Shown piece by piece: positions 14,762-23,017 of a stretch of 26,990 nucleotides of DNA. The notes under the pieces were generated by a model. That model was not told the origin of the DNA. It saw nothing but the letters and a program-made list of their open reading frames with translations, and did no database searches. Source of the DNA: Lachnospiraceae bacterium UBA7481 (GTDB lineage: Bacteria > Bacillota > Clostridia > Lachnospirales > Lachnospiraceae); assembly GCA_002478505.1 (NCBI GenBank), contig DLOP01000049.1, positions 4,357-31,346 of the forward strand, read 5' to 3'. The position numbers and the translations under genes were made by a program. The first letter of the stretch is position 1. Every line of letters begins with the position of its first letter.

Positions 14762-14819
14762 AATCACTGTACGCGGTAATGTGTAAGCAAAATTTAAATT
14801 ATATAAAGGAGGAAGTAAA

Positions 14820-16538
14820 ATGGCAACAAAAGCGAATTATGCCAGAAAAGACATTGGACCTAACAAGGTAGGTTTCCCGAAGGTTGGCACACCGGTAACG
14901 AATACCCGTGCAATCATTGAGGCACCTTTCTATGCAAACAATGTCGTAAAGATCAACACATTAAAAGAAGCTTATGAGCTTGCAAAGAACTCACCGGGAA
15001 CGATTGTAACCGATATGCCTGTTTACAGAGGCGAGGAGTTTGGTCTTGAGCCGGACGCAAAGGTTCTGTTATTCAACGACGGTTCTATTACCGGACGTTA
15101 TGCTCCGGCTAGAAGAATTACGGGAAAGCCCGGCACAGACAATGCAAAGCTTGACAAGATATTGATGGATGCTGTTTATGATACACGTTGGAAGACGATG
15201 TACCATGCGGAAGCATTTATCGGCTTAGATGAGGAATTCATGGTAAAGGCACACCTTCTGATTCCGGAAGGAGAAGAGAATCTGCTTTATAACTGGCTTC
15301 TGAATTTCCAGTACTGCTCAGACGAGTATGTTAAGATGTACAAGAAGTCCAAGATGATCGGCAATGGAAAAGAGCCGGATATCTATATTTTATCCGATCC
15401 TCAGTGGAAGGGAGCTCCGGGTCAGGAAGACGTATGTGATCCGAACTGCTTATGCTATTTTGATACTGCTAACAACTGTGCTGCAATCCTTGGTATGAGA
15501 TACTTTGGTGAGCATAAGAAAGGTACGCTGACGCTTGCATGGGCGCTTGCTAACAGAAACGGTTATGCATCCTGCCATGGCGGACAGAAGGAATATACCC
15601 TTGATAAAGAGGGCAAGAAGAAATATGTTGCTGCGGTATTTGGTCTGTCAGGATCCGGTAAGTCTACGATCACACATGCTAAGCACGGCGGTAAGTATCC
15701 TGCGATCAAGGTTCTTCATGACGACGCATTTATCATCAATGCTGATACCTGTGCATCTGTAGCATTGGAGCCTACATATTTTGATAAGACAGCAGATTAT
15801 CCTTGCGACTGTGAGGACAACAAGTATCTGTTGACCTGCCAGAATGTATCTGCAACTCTTGATGAGGATGGAAAGGTTGTTATCGTTACAGAGGATATCA
15901 GAAACGGTAACGGACGTGCGATCAAGTCAAAACTGTGGTCACCGAACCGTGTTGACAAGATTGATTCTCCGGTAAATGCGATCTTCTGGATCATGAAGGA
16001 TCCTACAATTCCTCCTGTAGTGAAGTTAAAGGGCGCTTCTCTTGCATCTGTTATGGGCGCAACACTTGCTACCAAGAGATCTACAGCTGAGAGATTAAAA
16101 GAGGGCGTTGATCCGAACGCGCTCGTTGTTGAACCGTATGCTAACCCGTTCAGAACTTATGAGCTGGTTAACGACTATAAGAAATTTAAGGATCTGGTAG
16201 AGAAGAAGAACGTAGACTGCTACATCATCAATACCGGTGATTTCATGGGCAAGAAGGTTCAGCCGAAGGATACCCTTGGTGTAATCGAGGCAATTGTAGA
16301 AGGCAAGGCTAAGTTTAAGAAATGGGGTCCGTTCTCCGATATCGAGATCTTTGAGTGGGAAGGTTTTGTTCCCGACTTGAAGGATAAGAATTATGTTGAG
16401 CAGCTGAAGGCACGTATGAATGACAGACTTCAGTACGTAAAGAATCTGGATACGGCAGAAGGCGGTTACAACAAGCTTCCGAAGGATGCAGCTGCAGCAA
16501 TCAAGAAAGTTGTTGACGAGGCTAATACGCTGAAATAA
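14820..16538 (+). CDS. pckA: phosphoenolpyruvate carboxykinase (ATP)
   Basis: ATP-type PEPCK (EC 4.1.1.49) interconverts oxaloacetate and phosphoenolpyruvate. In anaerobes it often runs in the carboxylating, ATP-forming direction. The kinase P-loop is FGLSGSGKST (Lys281), followed by LHDDAFII and the region TEDIRNGNGRAIKSKLWSPN. RYAPARRITGKPGTDNAK near residues 97-114 resembles the substrate-binding R-x-P-x-x-K-region of the family. At 572 residues it is somewhat longer than the E. coli enzyme (about 540), consistent with a divergent clostridial branch. Codon choice looks biased to a small set (frequent aag, gca, gta), suggesting high expression. A strong ribosome site, a consensus -10 and a downstream terminator make it a single-gene unit. 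Confidence 0.93.
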   Translation: MATKANYARKDIGPNKVGFPKVGTPVTNTRAIIEAPFYANNVVKINTLKEAYELAKNSPGTIVTDMPVYRGEEFGLEPDAKVLLFNDGSITGRYAPARRITGKPGTDNAKLDKILMDAVYDTRWKTMYHAEAFIGLDEEFMVKAHLLIPEGEENLLYNWLLNFQYCSDEYVKMYKKSKMIGNGKEPDIYILSDPQWKGAPGQEDVCDPNCLCYFDTANNCAAILGMRYFGEHKKGTLTLAWALANRNGYASCHGGQKEYTLDKEGKKKYVAAVFGLSGSGKSTITHAKHGGKYPAIKVLHDDAFIINADTCASVALEPTYFDKTADYPCDCEDNKYLLTCQNVSATLDEDGKVVIVTEDIRNGNGRAIKSKLWSPNRVDKIDSPVNAIFWIMKDPTIPPVVKLKGASLASVMGATLATKRSTAERLKEGVDPNALVVEPYANPFRTYELVNDYKKFKDLVEKKNVDCYIINTGDFMGKKVQPKDTLGVIEAIVEGKAKFKKWGPFSDIEIFEWEGFVPDLKDKNYVEQLKARMNDRLQYVKNLDTAEGGYNKLPKDAAAAIKKVVDEANTLK

Positions 16539-16567
16539 TTCTTCCGCTTGCAATAATGTAGTGTTTT

Positions 16568-16597
16568 AAGGGGCATATCTTAGGGTATGTCCCTTTT
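16568..16597 (+). terminator. intrinsic terminator after pckA
   Basis: AAGGGGCATA pairs with TATGTCCCTT (10 bp with one G-U) around an 8-nt loop and runs into TTTT. It lies 29 nt after the pckA stop. Confidence 0.8.
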
Positions 16598-16622
16598 ATC
16601 TGTCATTTTTTTCAAAAAATAG

Positions 16623-16651
16623 TTGAAAAATCTTGTCCTATCGTTTAAACT
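16623..16651 (+). promoter_or_regulatory. candidate promoter for efp
   Basis: TTGAAA (16623-16628) and TAAACT (16646-16651) are 17 nt apart. This would start transcription about 35 nt before the efp ATG. A TATAGT a few bases further on is an alternative -10. Confidence 0.45.
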
Positions 16652-16694
16652 ATAGTAGTATTATTTCGCGATGACAATTGAGGAGGATATAACG

Positions 16695-17252
16695 ATGATT
16701 TCTGCAGGTGATTTCAGGAATGGAATTACGATTGAATTTGATGGAAATGTTTATCAAATTATCGAGTTTCAGCATGTAAAACCAGGAAAGGGCGCAGCAT
16801 TTGTAAGAACAAAGCTGAAAAATATCAAGAGCGGCGGTGTCGTTGAAAAGACCTTCCGTCCCACTGAGAAATGCCCCCAGGCACGTATTGATAGAAAAGA
16901 AATGCAGTATTTGTATGCGGATGGTGATCTGTTTAACTTCATGGATACGGAGAATTATGAGCAGATCGCATTAAATAAAGAAACGGTTGGCGATGCGCTG
17001 AAATATGTTAAAGAGAATGAGATGGTCAAGGTATGTTCCCACAATGGCAGTGTATTTGCGATTGAGCCTCCCTTGTTCGTTGAGCTTCAGATTACAGAGA
17101 CAGAGCCGGGATTTAAGGGAGATACCGCTACCGGCGCTACAAAGCCGGCGATCGTTGAGACAGGCGCGCAGGTGATGGTTCCTTTGTTTGTAGATCAGGG
17201 TGAAGTAATCAAGATCGACACCAGAACCGGAGAATATTTGAGCCGCGTTTAA
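16695..17252 (+). CDS. efp: translation elongation factor P
   Basis: EF-P binds ribosomes stalled at polyproline and promotes peptide bond formation. The 185 residues contain the three beta-barrel domains of the family. The start MISAGDFRNGITIEFDG is the standard N-terminus, and GAGGAGGA lies 7 nt upstream, so I reject the in-frame ATG at 16671. The tip loop HVKPGKGAAFVRTKLKN carries Lys32, the position that is modified in other bacteria; the KPGKGAAFVR form resembles the Bacillus protein. The nature of any modification cannot be told here, and no epmA/epmB/ymfI-like gene is in the window. The C-terminal signature runs to VIKIDTRTGEYLSRV. It is flanked by its own promoter and terminator. Confidence 0.96.
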   Translation: MISAGDFRNGITIEFDGNVYQIIEFQHVKPGKGAAFVRTKLKNIKSGGVVEKTFRPTEKCPQARIDRKEMQYLYADGDLFNFMDTENYEQIALNKETVGDALKYVKENEMVKVCSHNGSVFAIEPPLFVELQITETEPGFKGDTATGATKPAIVETGAQVMVPLFVDQGEVIKIDTRTGEYLSRV

Positions 17253-17301
17253 TCAGTATCATCCAATATCAATGTGATTCTATCAATCAATTAAAAGCTT
17301 G

Positions 17302-17338
17302 AAAGACAATGAAGATATAATAATTTCATTGTCTTTTT
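17302..17338 (+). terminator. intrinsic terminator after efp
   Basis: AAAGACAATGAA pairs perfectly with TTCATTGTCTTT (12 bp) around an 11-nt loop and ends in five consecutive T, of which two follow the stem. It lies 49 nt after the efp stop and 38 nt before the next gene. Confidence 0.85.
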
Positions 17339-17376
17339 CATTGAAGTGGAATCTACAGAGAGAAAGGATGAAAAAT

Positions 17377-18384
17377 ATGGCATTTGAACAGTTTATTGAA
17401 AAAGTAACATGTGCGTTGGAAAAATATTACGGAGAAAATTATCGGGTCAGGATCATGGAGGTAAAGAAAAATAACGGTTTGTGCCTGCATGGCTTGTCCA
17501 TTCTTTTACAGGACAGTCCGAATAAAGTCACCCCGACGATTTATCTGGATGAGTATTACAAACGCTATATGAGCGGAATATCGCTGTCGGAGACGGTGCA
17601 GGACATCATAAGGACGTATGAGGCACATACGGTAAAAGATGATGTTTCTATGGAATTTTTCCTTGACTATGAGAAAGTCAGGGACAGGGTCGTTTATAAG
17701 CTGATTAACTATGAGATGAATAAGGAGTTGTTAAAGGAGATCCCATATATTCCATTTCTTGATCTGGCGGTGGTGTTTTATTACTATATGGAAAATGAGG
17801 TATTCGGCGCTGCCAGCATACTGATTTATCATACCCATATGAAAAAATGGGAGATCAGCCTGAAACGGCTTACCGCAGATGCTGAGTATAATACGCCCAG
17901 AGTGCTGGGATATCGACTGGCTGACATGGAGGATATCGTGAGGGAGTTGATCAGGAAGGATCTGGGGAATAGATTTTCTAAGAAGAACATCTGCAGGCAG
18001 GGAGACAGAGAGGAAGAAATTCCAACGGATGAAATGATAGATAAAATGCTGGAATGTTATCTGGAAGGGCGGGAGGAAAATCCGATGTATGTATTGACAA
18101 ACCGCAGCAGCCAGAATGGCGCCGCCTGTATCCTTTATCCCAACGTCCTGAAGGATTTTGCAGAGAGAATGGGGAGCGATCTTTATATCCTGCCTTCTTC
18201 GATCCATGAGGTGATACTGATCAAAGATCATGAGATCGATGATGCGGATGCGTTGAGAAACATGGTAAAAGATGTCAATAGGACGCAGCTGGCGCCGGAG
18301 GAGGTTTTGTCCGATCAGGTTTATTATTACAGCAGAAAGAACGGTAAGGTAGAACTTTGTGAAAATAAAACTAGCGTGAAGTAA
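17377..18384 (+). CDS. DUF5688 family protein
   Basis: The 335-residue protein matches the pattern I associate with DUF5688, a family of unknown function common in Lachnospiraceae. It has an N-terminal FEQFIEKVTCALEKYYGENY, then VKKNNGLCLHGLSI, then SPTIYLDEYY-like TPTIYLDEYYKRYMSG. The C-terminal half contains SSQNGAACILYP and a stretch running LPSSIHEVILIKD, also seen in relatives. No signal peptide or membrane helix is present, so it is probably cytoplasmic. The start at 17377 has AAAGGA 8 nt upstream; in-frame ATGs at 17368 and 17299 lack usable sites, and the latter lies before the efp terminator stem. I cannot assign a function. It is a single gene between the efp terminator and a tRNA promoter. 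Confidence 0.75.
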   Translation: MAFEQFIEKVTCALEKYYGENYRVRIMEVKKNNGLCLHGLSILLQDSPNKVTPTIYLDEYYKRYMSGISLSETVQDIIRTYEAHTVKDDVSMEFFLDYEKVRDRVVYKLINYEMNKELLKEIPYIPFLDLAVVFYYYMENEVFGAASILIYHTHMKKWEISLKRLTADAEYNTPRVLGYRLADMEDIVRELIRKDLGNRFSKKNICRQGDREEEIPTDEMIDKMLECYLEGREENPMYVLTNRSSQNGAACILYPNVLKDFAERMGSDLYILPSSIHEVILIKDHEIDDADALRNMVKDVNRTQLAPEEVLSDQVYYYSRKNGKVELCENKTSVK

Positions 18385-18386
18385 GC

Positions 18387-18415
18387 TGGACAAAAGGGGA
18401 AAAGTGTGTTATGAT
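18387..18415 (+). promoter_or_regulatory. promoter for tRNA-Arg
   Basis: TGGACA (18387-18392) and TATGAT (18410-18415) are 17 nt apart, each one base from consensus. The predicted start is near 18422, about 40 nt before the tRNA. Confidence 0.7.
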
Positions 18416-18417
18416 TA

Positions 18418-18456
18418 GCAAGTGTCAACAGAATTGGATTTATGTTTGGCACTTGC
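18418..18456 (+). other. stem-loop just upstream of tRNA-Arg
   Basis: GCAAGTGTCAACA pairs with TGTTTGGCACTTGC with one G-U and one bulge. There is no T run. It overlaps the predicted start of the tRNA transcript, so it may be a leader hairpin removed during processing, or the 3' hairpin of the DUF5688 mRNA. Confidence 0.6.
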
Positions 18457-18462
18457 AGATAT

Positions 18463-18534
18463 GCACTCGTAGTCTAATGGATAGAACGAAGGCCTCCGAC
18501 GCCTTTAATGCAGGTTCGATTCCTGTCGAGTGCA
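18463..18534 (+). tRNA. tRNA-Arg (anticodon CCG)
   Basis: A complete cloverleaf folds: acceptor GCACTCG with CGAGTGC and discriminator A, anticodon stem AAGGC/GCCTT with loop CTCCGAC, and T arm GCAGG/CCTGT with loop TTCGATT. The anticodon CCG reads CGG, arginine. CCA is not encoded; the gene is followed directly by a T run. It is a single tRNA with its own promoter. Confidence 0.95.
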
Positions 18535-18642
18535 TTTTTTGCGCAAAGGCTGACGGACATTGACGGTTATAAGATGTGATAATGCTGTAAGATGAAAATT
18601 ATACTGTAAGATGGGATCATACTGTGATACAAGATGAATTTG

Positions 18643-18696
18643 TAAGATAAGGTAAGGTTTAGGATGAGGTAAAGTTGTAGGACGAGGTAAGGTTAT
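18643..18696. repeat. degenerate 18-nt tandem repeat ahead of the SH3b gene
   Basis: Three consecutive 18-nt units (18643-18660, 18661-18678, 18679-18696) share the core GAGGTAAGGTT or close variants. Upstream, from about 18570, looser units contain TGTAAGATG. The last unit supplies GAGGTAAGG, 9 nt before the ATG, and probably serves as the ribosome site. Apart from these repeats I see nothing in 18541-18700. Confidence 0.65.
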
Positions 18697-18700
18697 AAAA

Positions 18701-20380
18701 ATGGGAAAAAGAAGAAATAAAAAACAGGGAAATAGGCAAAGTACAGGAAATAAGGCGTTAGTAGAAAAAAGGTCTGTGGAAAAAACGGAAAACTATATAG
18801 AAGATACAGATGGACAGGCGAAAGAATCGTATGTAGAAGATTCGGATGTTCAGAATGAAGTGCAGTATGCGGAAGAAGCAGGCGGGCAGTCTAACGCGTT
18901 GTATACCGAGGAAGCAGAGGGATTGTATGCAGAGGAAGCGGACGACAGGATGGTAGAATCCTATATGGAGGAAGGACAGGACCAGGATGTTGAAGCATAT
19001 ATAGACGATTCGGTTGGCACGGGAGAGCAGGAACTTACAGATGTGCCGATCGACAGTCTTTTGTATGGCGTTGATGGGAATGAGAAAGAAGATAAGGTTT
19101 CTATCGGCAGACAGCATTCGGAAATGTCTAGTGATTTTGCTGATTTTACCAGAGATTTTTTCAGTCAGATCGGAAAATGGATCAAACGTAACAGGCATAT
19201 GGCATTGATTTCGCTGGCGGTTTGTGCGGGCGTTGTTGTTGTGATATGGATTGTGGTTTCTGTTTCGAAGAGTATTGATGAAGCAAGGCTTGCGGCATTT
19301 GTACCCGGTAACATACAGACCGGGTTGATCGGTAATGGCAATACCGTAATGATCCCAGTGCCTCAGGAGGCGTTGCAGAAGAATGCGTATCCTGCTGTTA
19401 ATGAGCTTGTTGCACGTTATTATAGGGCAAGACAGAATAATGATATTGAAGCGTTGCGTGCGACGAAGAATTACGTAGATGAAATGGAGATCGCAAAGAT
19501 CAACGCATTTTATGAGTATGTTGAAAGCTATGATAATATTACCTGTTATACTAAGATAGGACCCATAGAAAATTCTTATATTGTCTATGTTACCTATGAT
19601 GTAAAAATGCGCAATTGGGATGTGATTCTGCCCAGTCTTATGACTTTGTTTGTGTGTACCAATAATGAGGGTAATTTATATATTTACGTAGGAGAGTTTG
19701 ATGAAAATATATGGAATTATATTGCTGTCATTACTTCACAGGAGGATGTGCGTGATTTAGCGCAGATGGTAGAGACTACGTACTGGGAAACTATGGATGC
19801 CAATCCGGATTTTTCGGCTTATATGGCGACCTTAAATGGGATCATAAAGGATATGGTGGCTGAACAGCTTGCAGCGGCAGGCTATCCTGATAACAATACG
19901 GAAAATATCCCCGGAATTGATATGGGATTGGGTACAGAGGTATCCGGTAACAATGCCGGAGGAGAAGGTGTTACGGGGGATTTTGAAGTGCAGGCGATTA
20001 CGACCGTTAATGTGAGGGCGTCTGACAGTGAAGTGGCAGACCGACTGGGAAAAGTTCAGGGGGGTACGGTACTTATCTGTCAGGAACATCAGGTGAATGG
20101 GTGGAGCAGGATCATCTATGAAGGTCAGGTTGGTTATATTAAGACGGAATATCTTCATACGGTTGGGGAAGGCGTGGATGAGACCGCGGCAACCGGAACC
20201 ATTACAGTATCGGAAACCGTCAATGTCAGAAAAACTGCCAATATAAGCGGGGAACAGATTGGCGTTGCTTATGCCGGAGAATCGTTCCCTTTGATCGGTG
20301 GCACAGATGGGGAATGGACCCAGATCATTTATAATGGACAGACCGGATATATCAAGTCTGAATTTATTTTGGAACGATAA
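18701..20380 (+). CDS. single-pass membrane protein with acidic repeats, NTF2-like region and two SH3b domains
   Basis: The 559 residues divide clearly. Residues 1-25 are Lys/Arg-rich. Residues about 30-115 form an acidic segment with seven Y-x-[ED]-[ED] units (such as YIEDTDG, YVEDSDV, YAEEAGG, YTEEAEG). One membrane helix lies at about 168-190. An extracytoplasmic region (about 220-390) begins NELVARYYRARQNNDIEAL and looks like an NTF2-like fold (moderate confidence). A Gly/Asn linker and two SH3b domains (about 430-485 and 500-559) follow, each with VNVR and GYIK[ST]E motifs. Bacterial SH3b domains usually bind peptidoglycan. No catalytic domain is visible, so a structural or sensory envelope role is likely (inference). 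It converges on the ABC ATPase gene with only 13 nt between stops. Confidence 0.8.
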   Translation: MGKRRNKKQGNRQSTGNKALVEKRSVEKTENYIEDTDGQAKESYVEDSDVQNEVQYAEEAGGQSNALYTEEAEGLYAEEADDRMVESYMEEGQDQDVEAYIDDSVGTGEQELTDVPIDSLLYGVDGNEKEDKVSIGRQHSEMSSDFADFTRDFFSQIGKWIKRNRHMALISLAVCAGVVVVIWIVVSVSKSIDEARLAAFVPGNIQTGLIGNGNTVMIPVPQEALQKNAYPAVNELVARYYRARQNNDIEALRATKNYVDEMEIAKINAFYEYVESYDNITCYTKIGPIENSYIVYVTYDVKMRNWDVILPSLMTLFVCTNNEGNLYIYVGEFDENIWNYIAVITSQEDVRDLAQMVETTYWETMDANPDFSAYMATLNGIIKDMVAEQLAAAGYPDNNTENIPGIDMGLGTEVSGNNAGGEGVTGDFEVQAITTVNVRASDSEVADRLGKVQGGTVLICQEHQVNGWSRIIYEGQVGYIKTEYLHTVGEGVDETAATGTITVSETVNVRKTANISGEQIGVAYAGESFPLIGGTDGEWTQIIYNGQTGYIKSEFILER

Positions 20381-20393
20381 AAGAACTATCTTG

Positions 20394-21197
20394 TCAGGTA
20401 TTGCTTATAAAAGATTGTAAAATGGGACTCTTGGGGTGGTCAAAGACTTCTTCGGGAGTCCCTTCTTCTTCGATGATGCCATGAGCCATAAAGATTACCT
20501 TATCGGCTACATTTCTGGCAAAATCCATTTCATGCGTAACAACGATCATTGTAGTATCGCTGGACTTCAGGCTGCGGATGACGCCCAGTACTTCTTTTGT
20601 AAGTTCCGGATCCAGCGCGCTGGTCGGCTCGTCAAAACAAAGAATATCGGGAGTGAGCATCAGTGCGCGTGCAATTGCAACGCGCTGCTGCTGTCCTCCG
20701 GAAAGCTCGCAGGGATAGGAAGAGACCTTTTCGGATAATCCGACCCGCGCTAACAGCTCCATTGCCTGTTGGTCAAGGTCGGAGCGAATCTCAGCCTTTG
20801 TCCGCCGTTCCTGCCTGGGCAGGGTCTTATTTTCTTTGAGCGCTTTCAGATACGCGGATAGCGTCAGGTTTTGGAGGACGGTATATTGTGGAAACAGGTG
20901 AAAAGACTGAAATACCAGTCCAAAATAAAGCCTGTTTTTGCGGATCTGCTTTGGATTTCTCAGAGCTGCAGCCGCAGCTTTATCCTCTCCGCCAAATATC
21001 GTATAATGTTCCACCTGAATAGATCCGGAATCGGCTGTTTCCAGAAAATTCAGACAGCGCAGAAGCGTTGTTTTGCCACTTCCGGACGAACCGATGATAG
21101 CAAGGACTTCGCCCTTTTCCAGTGAAAAGTTGATGCCTTTTAAAACTTCGGTATCCTGAAATGATTTTTTTAGATTGGTAACTTCCAGAAGTGCCAT
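20394..21197 (-). CDS. polar amino-acid ABC transporter, ATP-binding protein
   Basis: This is the ATPase subunit of an amino-acid importer of the GlnQ/HisP type. Walker A is GSSGSGKTT (residues 36-44), the signature is LSGGQQQR, Walker B is ILCFDEPTSALDPE, and the switch His is in VTHEMDFA. The start is placed at 21197, giving MALLEVTNLKKSF; a longer frame from 21290 would run into the permease gene. AAAGGA lies 12 nt upstream, a little far. At 267 residues it is longer than the usual 240-250, because of a charged insertion (about residues 125-150, LKENKTLPRQERRTKAEIR) before the signature motif, and a shorter one near AAALRNPKQIRK. It is the last gene of the minus-strand transporter operon. 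Confidence 0.93.
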   Translation of the reverse strand: MALLEVTNLKKSFQDTEVLKGINFSLEKGEVLAIIGSSGSGKTTLLRCLNFLETADSGSIQVEHYTIFGGEDKAAAAALRNPKQIRKNRLYFGLVFQSFHLFPQYTVLQNLTLSAYLKALKENKTLPRQERRTKAEIRSDLDQQAMELLARVGLSEKVSSYPCELSGGQQQRVAIARALMLTPDILCFDEPTSALDPELTKEVLGVIRSLKSSDTTMIVVTHEMDFARNVADKVIFMAHGIIEEEGTPEEVFDHPKSPILQSFISNT

Positions 21198-21241
21198 ATG
21201 CCCGGGATATCCTTTCTTTATAATCTTATGGCTGTAATAGG

Positions 21242-21961
21242 TTACTTGTAATAACGTGAAAGTTTCTTTTCCGCAAGTCCGAAAAGCCATGTCAGTGCCG
21301 CGTTGAATACCAGATAAAATAAACCGGTATAAAAGAGCGGCCAGATGATTGCGTCAACCTTTAAAAATTCGTACGCGCAGAAAAGAATTTCTGTTACAGC
21401 TACGGTTCTTGCCAGTGCGGTATCTTTGACAAGAGTGATGATCTCATTGCTCATTGGAGCAAGGATATTGCGTATGACCTGCAGAAGGATAACTTTGAAA
21501 AATGCTTCAGATCTTGTCATGCCCAAAACATCACATGCTTCATATTGTCCCTTTGGTATATTTTCAATGCCGCCACGGAAGATTTCCGAAAAATAGCAGG
21601 CATAGTTGATGACAAATGCAAAAAGCGCGCCAAAAAAATATGCAGTTGCTACGTTGCCGCCAAACATCGACCATTTTGTGATTGGGGCATGAAATGCAAT
21701 TCCCGGGATATAGATTACAATCATAAGCTGGAGTAAAAGCGGGGTGCCGCGGATTACATAAACAAATGCCCGAAACGGAAGTTTAAGCGGGAGAAAAGAA
21801 CTTCTGGTGCAAAATGCAAAGATAAGCCCCAAAGGGATTGCCAGAATGAGCGTCAGGAAAAACAGGGAAAGCGTTACGCCGAATCCTTTCCATAATTGTT
21901 CGGTAACACGTATAAAATCATCATTGATATAACTGTTTGCATTATTTAAAATATCATACAT
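21242..21961 (-). CDS. polar amino-acid ABC transporter, permease
   Basis: This 239-residue membrane protein belongs to the HisM/GlnP permease family. It has about five hydrophobic helices, starting with GVTLSLFFLTLILAIPLGLI. The family region RGTPLLLQLMIVIYIPG and the coupling-loop EAA-type motif around YEACDVLGMTRSEAFFKVIL are present, the latter contacting the ATPase. The Shine-Dalgarno sequence is weak (AAGAAAG about 10 nt upstream). It lies 157 nt after the binding-protein gene, a gap containing a strong hairpin, and 44 nt before the ATPase gene. The substrate is probably a polar amino acid or cystine, which sequence alone does not settle. Confidence 0.93.
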   Translation of the reverse strand: MYDILNNANSYINDDFIRVTEQLWKGFGVTLSLFFLTLILAIPLGLIFAFCTRSSFLPLKLPFRAFVYVIRGTPLLLQLMIVIYIPGIAFHAPITKWSMFGGNVATAYFFGALFAFVINYACYFSEIFRGGIENIPKGQYEACDVLGMTRSEAFFKVILLQVIRNILAPMSNEIITLVKDTALARTVAVTEILFCAYEFLKVDAIIWPLFYTGLFYLVFNAALTWLFGLAEKKLSRYYK

Positions 21962-22030
21962 AGGTCAATCTTTCTTCTTATGGCCAATAAAAAATTTGTT
22001 ATTTAAATGTTATTCTTATAAATATTATTA

Positions 22031-22087
22031 TGCAGCATAGACAATATCTCCACAGGGCATGCTGCTTGTGATATTGTCTATGTTGCA
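22031..22087 (-). other. 18-bp stem-loop between binding-protein and permease genes
   Basis: TGCAGCATAGACAATATC (22031-22048) pairs with GATATTGTCTATGTTGCA (22070-22087) apart from one position, around a 21-nt loop. It lies 32 nt after the binding-protein stop on the minus strand. There is no T run, so it is more likely to protect the binding-protein mRNA end or allow partial read-through than to stop all transcription (inference). Confidence 0.75.
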
Positions 22088-22118
22088 TGATTATTCTGCG
22101 GTAAATGCTGATCTGCTC

Positions 22119-22943
22119 TTATTTATTGACAGCTCCCTCATACAGTTCTGTCATATCGTACTTTTCAGCAAGGGAAGCAAGCGTTCCGTCGTCGATCAGT
22201 TCCTGAATGATAGCGTTGACTTTGGCTGTCATGTCGCTGTCAAGGCGGAAGCCGATTGCGTATTCTTCATCAGCAAGCTGGACACCTTCAACAATCATCA
22301 GATCGGCATAGTCGCCGGAGCCAACGCTTGCTGTTGCCAATGTATAATCAATGACAATCGCATCATAATTGCCGGATTTCAGTGCAAGCAACGCTGATGC
22401 CTGAGAATCAGATGCGGTATATGATGCCTGGGAAAGATTAGCATCTGATGAAACAGCGTCTTCACCTGCGGAGCCTCCCTCAGCGGAGAGCATAGCGGAA
22501 GCTAAACTGGCGGTGTCTGTATATGTGCCGGCATTGCTGCTGTTAATTACCAAACATTGTTTGTTGGTTAAATAGGACGTGGAAAAATCCATATTTTCCC
22601 GGCGTTCTTCAGTAACGGTAAGACCGTTCCAAATGCAGTCGATATTCCGCGAGCTTAATTCACTTTCTTTCATATCCCAATCGATGACCTGAAATTCCGG
22701 TTCGAGACCGAGTTTTGCACAGACAGCCTGTGCAAATTCCGTATCAAATCCGGTCAGCTCGCCATTGGCGTCGTTATAGTTCATTGGCTCATAGAGCGTA
22801 ATGCCGATGACTAACTTGCCGTTGGAGGCAATATAATCATAATCGGAAGCGGCGTCAGCGCCGTCCGTTGTTTGTCCTGCAGTACATGCCGCCAGAGAAA
22901 AGACACATAACAGGGATAACATCATTGCAAGTAATTTTTTCAT
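22119..22943 (-). CDS. polar amino-acid ABC transporter, substrate-binding lipoprotein
   Basis: This is the extracellular binding protein of the importer. A lipoprotein signal (about residues 1-20) ends in LAAC. The family-3 solute-binding features follow: LVIGITLYEPMNYND, LTGFDTEFAQAVCAKLG, and WNGLTVTEERRENMDFS. The start is placed at 22943 (MKKLLAMM) because AAAAGGAG lies 7 nt upstream; the ATGs at 22949 and 22970 are too close to it or upstream of it. The 274 residues are slightly more than average. The middle, around SLASAMLSAEGGSAGEDAV, lacks the usual K-x-V-A-V strand between DL and GSS, so the domain hinge looks atypical. It is probably attached to the outer membrane face by lipid. 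A promoter candidate lies just upstream. Confidence 0.92.
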   Translation of the reverse strand: MKKLLAMMLSLLCVFSLAACTAGQTTDGADAASDYDYIASNGKLVIGITLYEPMNYNDANGELTGFDTEFAQAVCAKLGLEPEFQVIDWDMKESELSSRNIDCIWNGLTVTEERRENMDFSTSYLTNKQCLVINSSNAGTYTDTASLASAMLSAEGGSAGEDAVSSDANLSQASYTASDSQASALLALKSGNYDAIVIDYTLATASVGSGDYADLMIVEGVQLADEEYAIGFRLDSDMTAKVNAIIQELIDDGTLASLAEKYDMTELYEGAVNK

Positions 22944-22977
22944 TTTCATTCTCCTTTTAAATTCGCTCATTAAGTTT

Positions 22978-23006
22978 ATTATCAGGCATTGTTAAATGCA
23001 CTGTAA
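22978..23006 (-). promoter_or_regulatory. candidate promoter for the amino-acid transporter
   Basis: On the minus strand TTACAG and GATAAT are 17 nt apart, with a start predicted near 22971 and a leader of about 28 nt before the binding-protein ATG. It lies in the 74-nt gap after the FKBP gene, so the transporter may have its own promoter as well as read-through. Confidence 0.5.
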
Positions 23007-23017
23007 TACAGACATCC

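Noticed and set aside
16671..16694. Eight-residue N-terminal extension of EF-P
   Set aside because: The extension encodes the ribosome binding site itself (GAGGAGGA), and the family start is MISAGDF at 16695.
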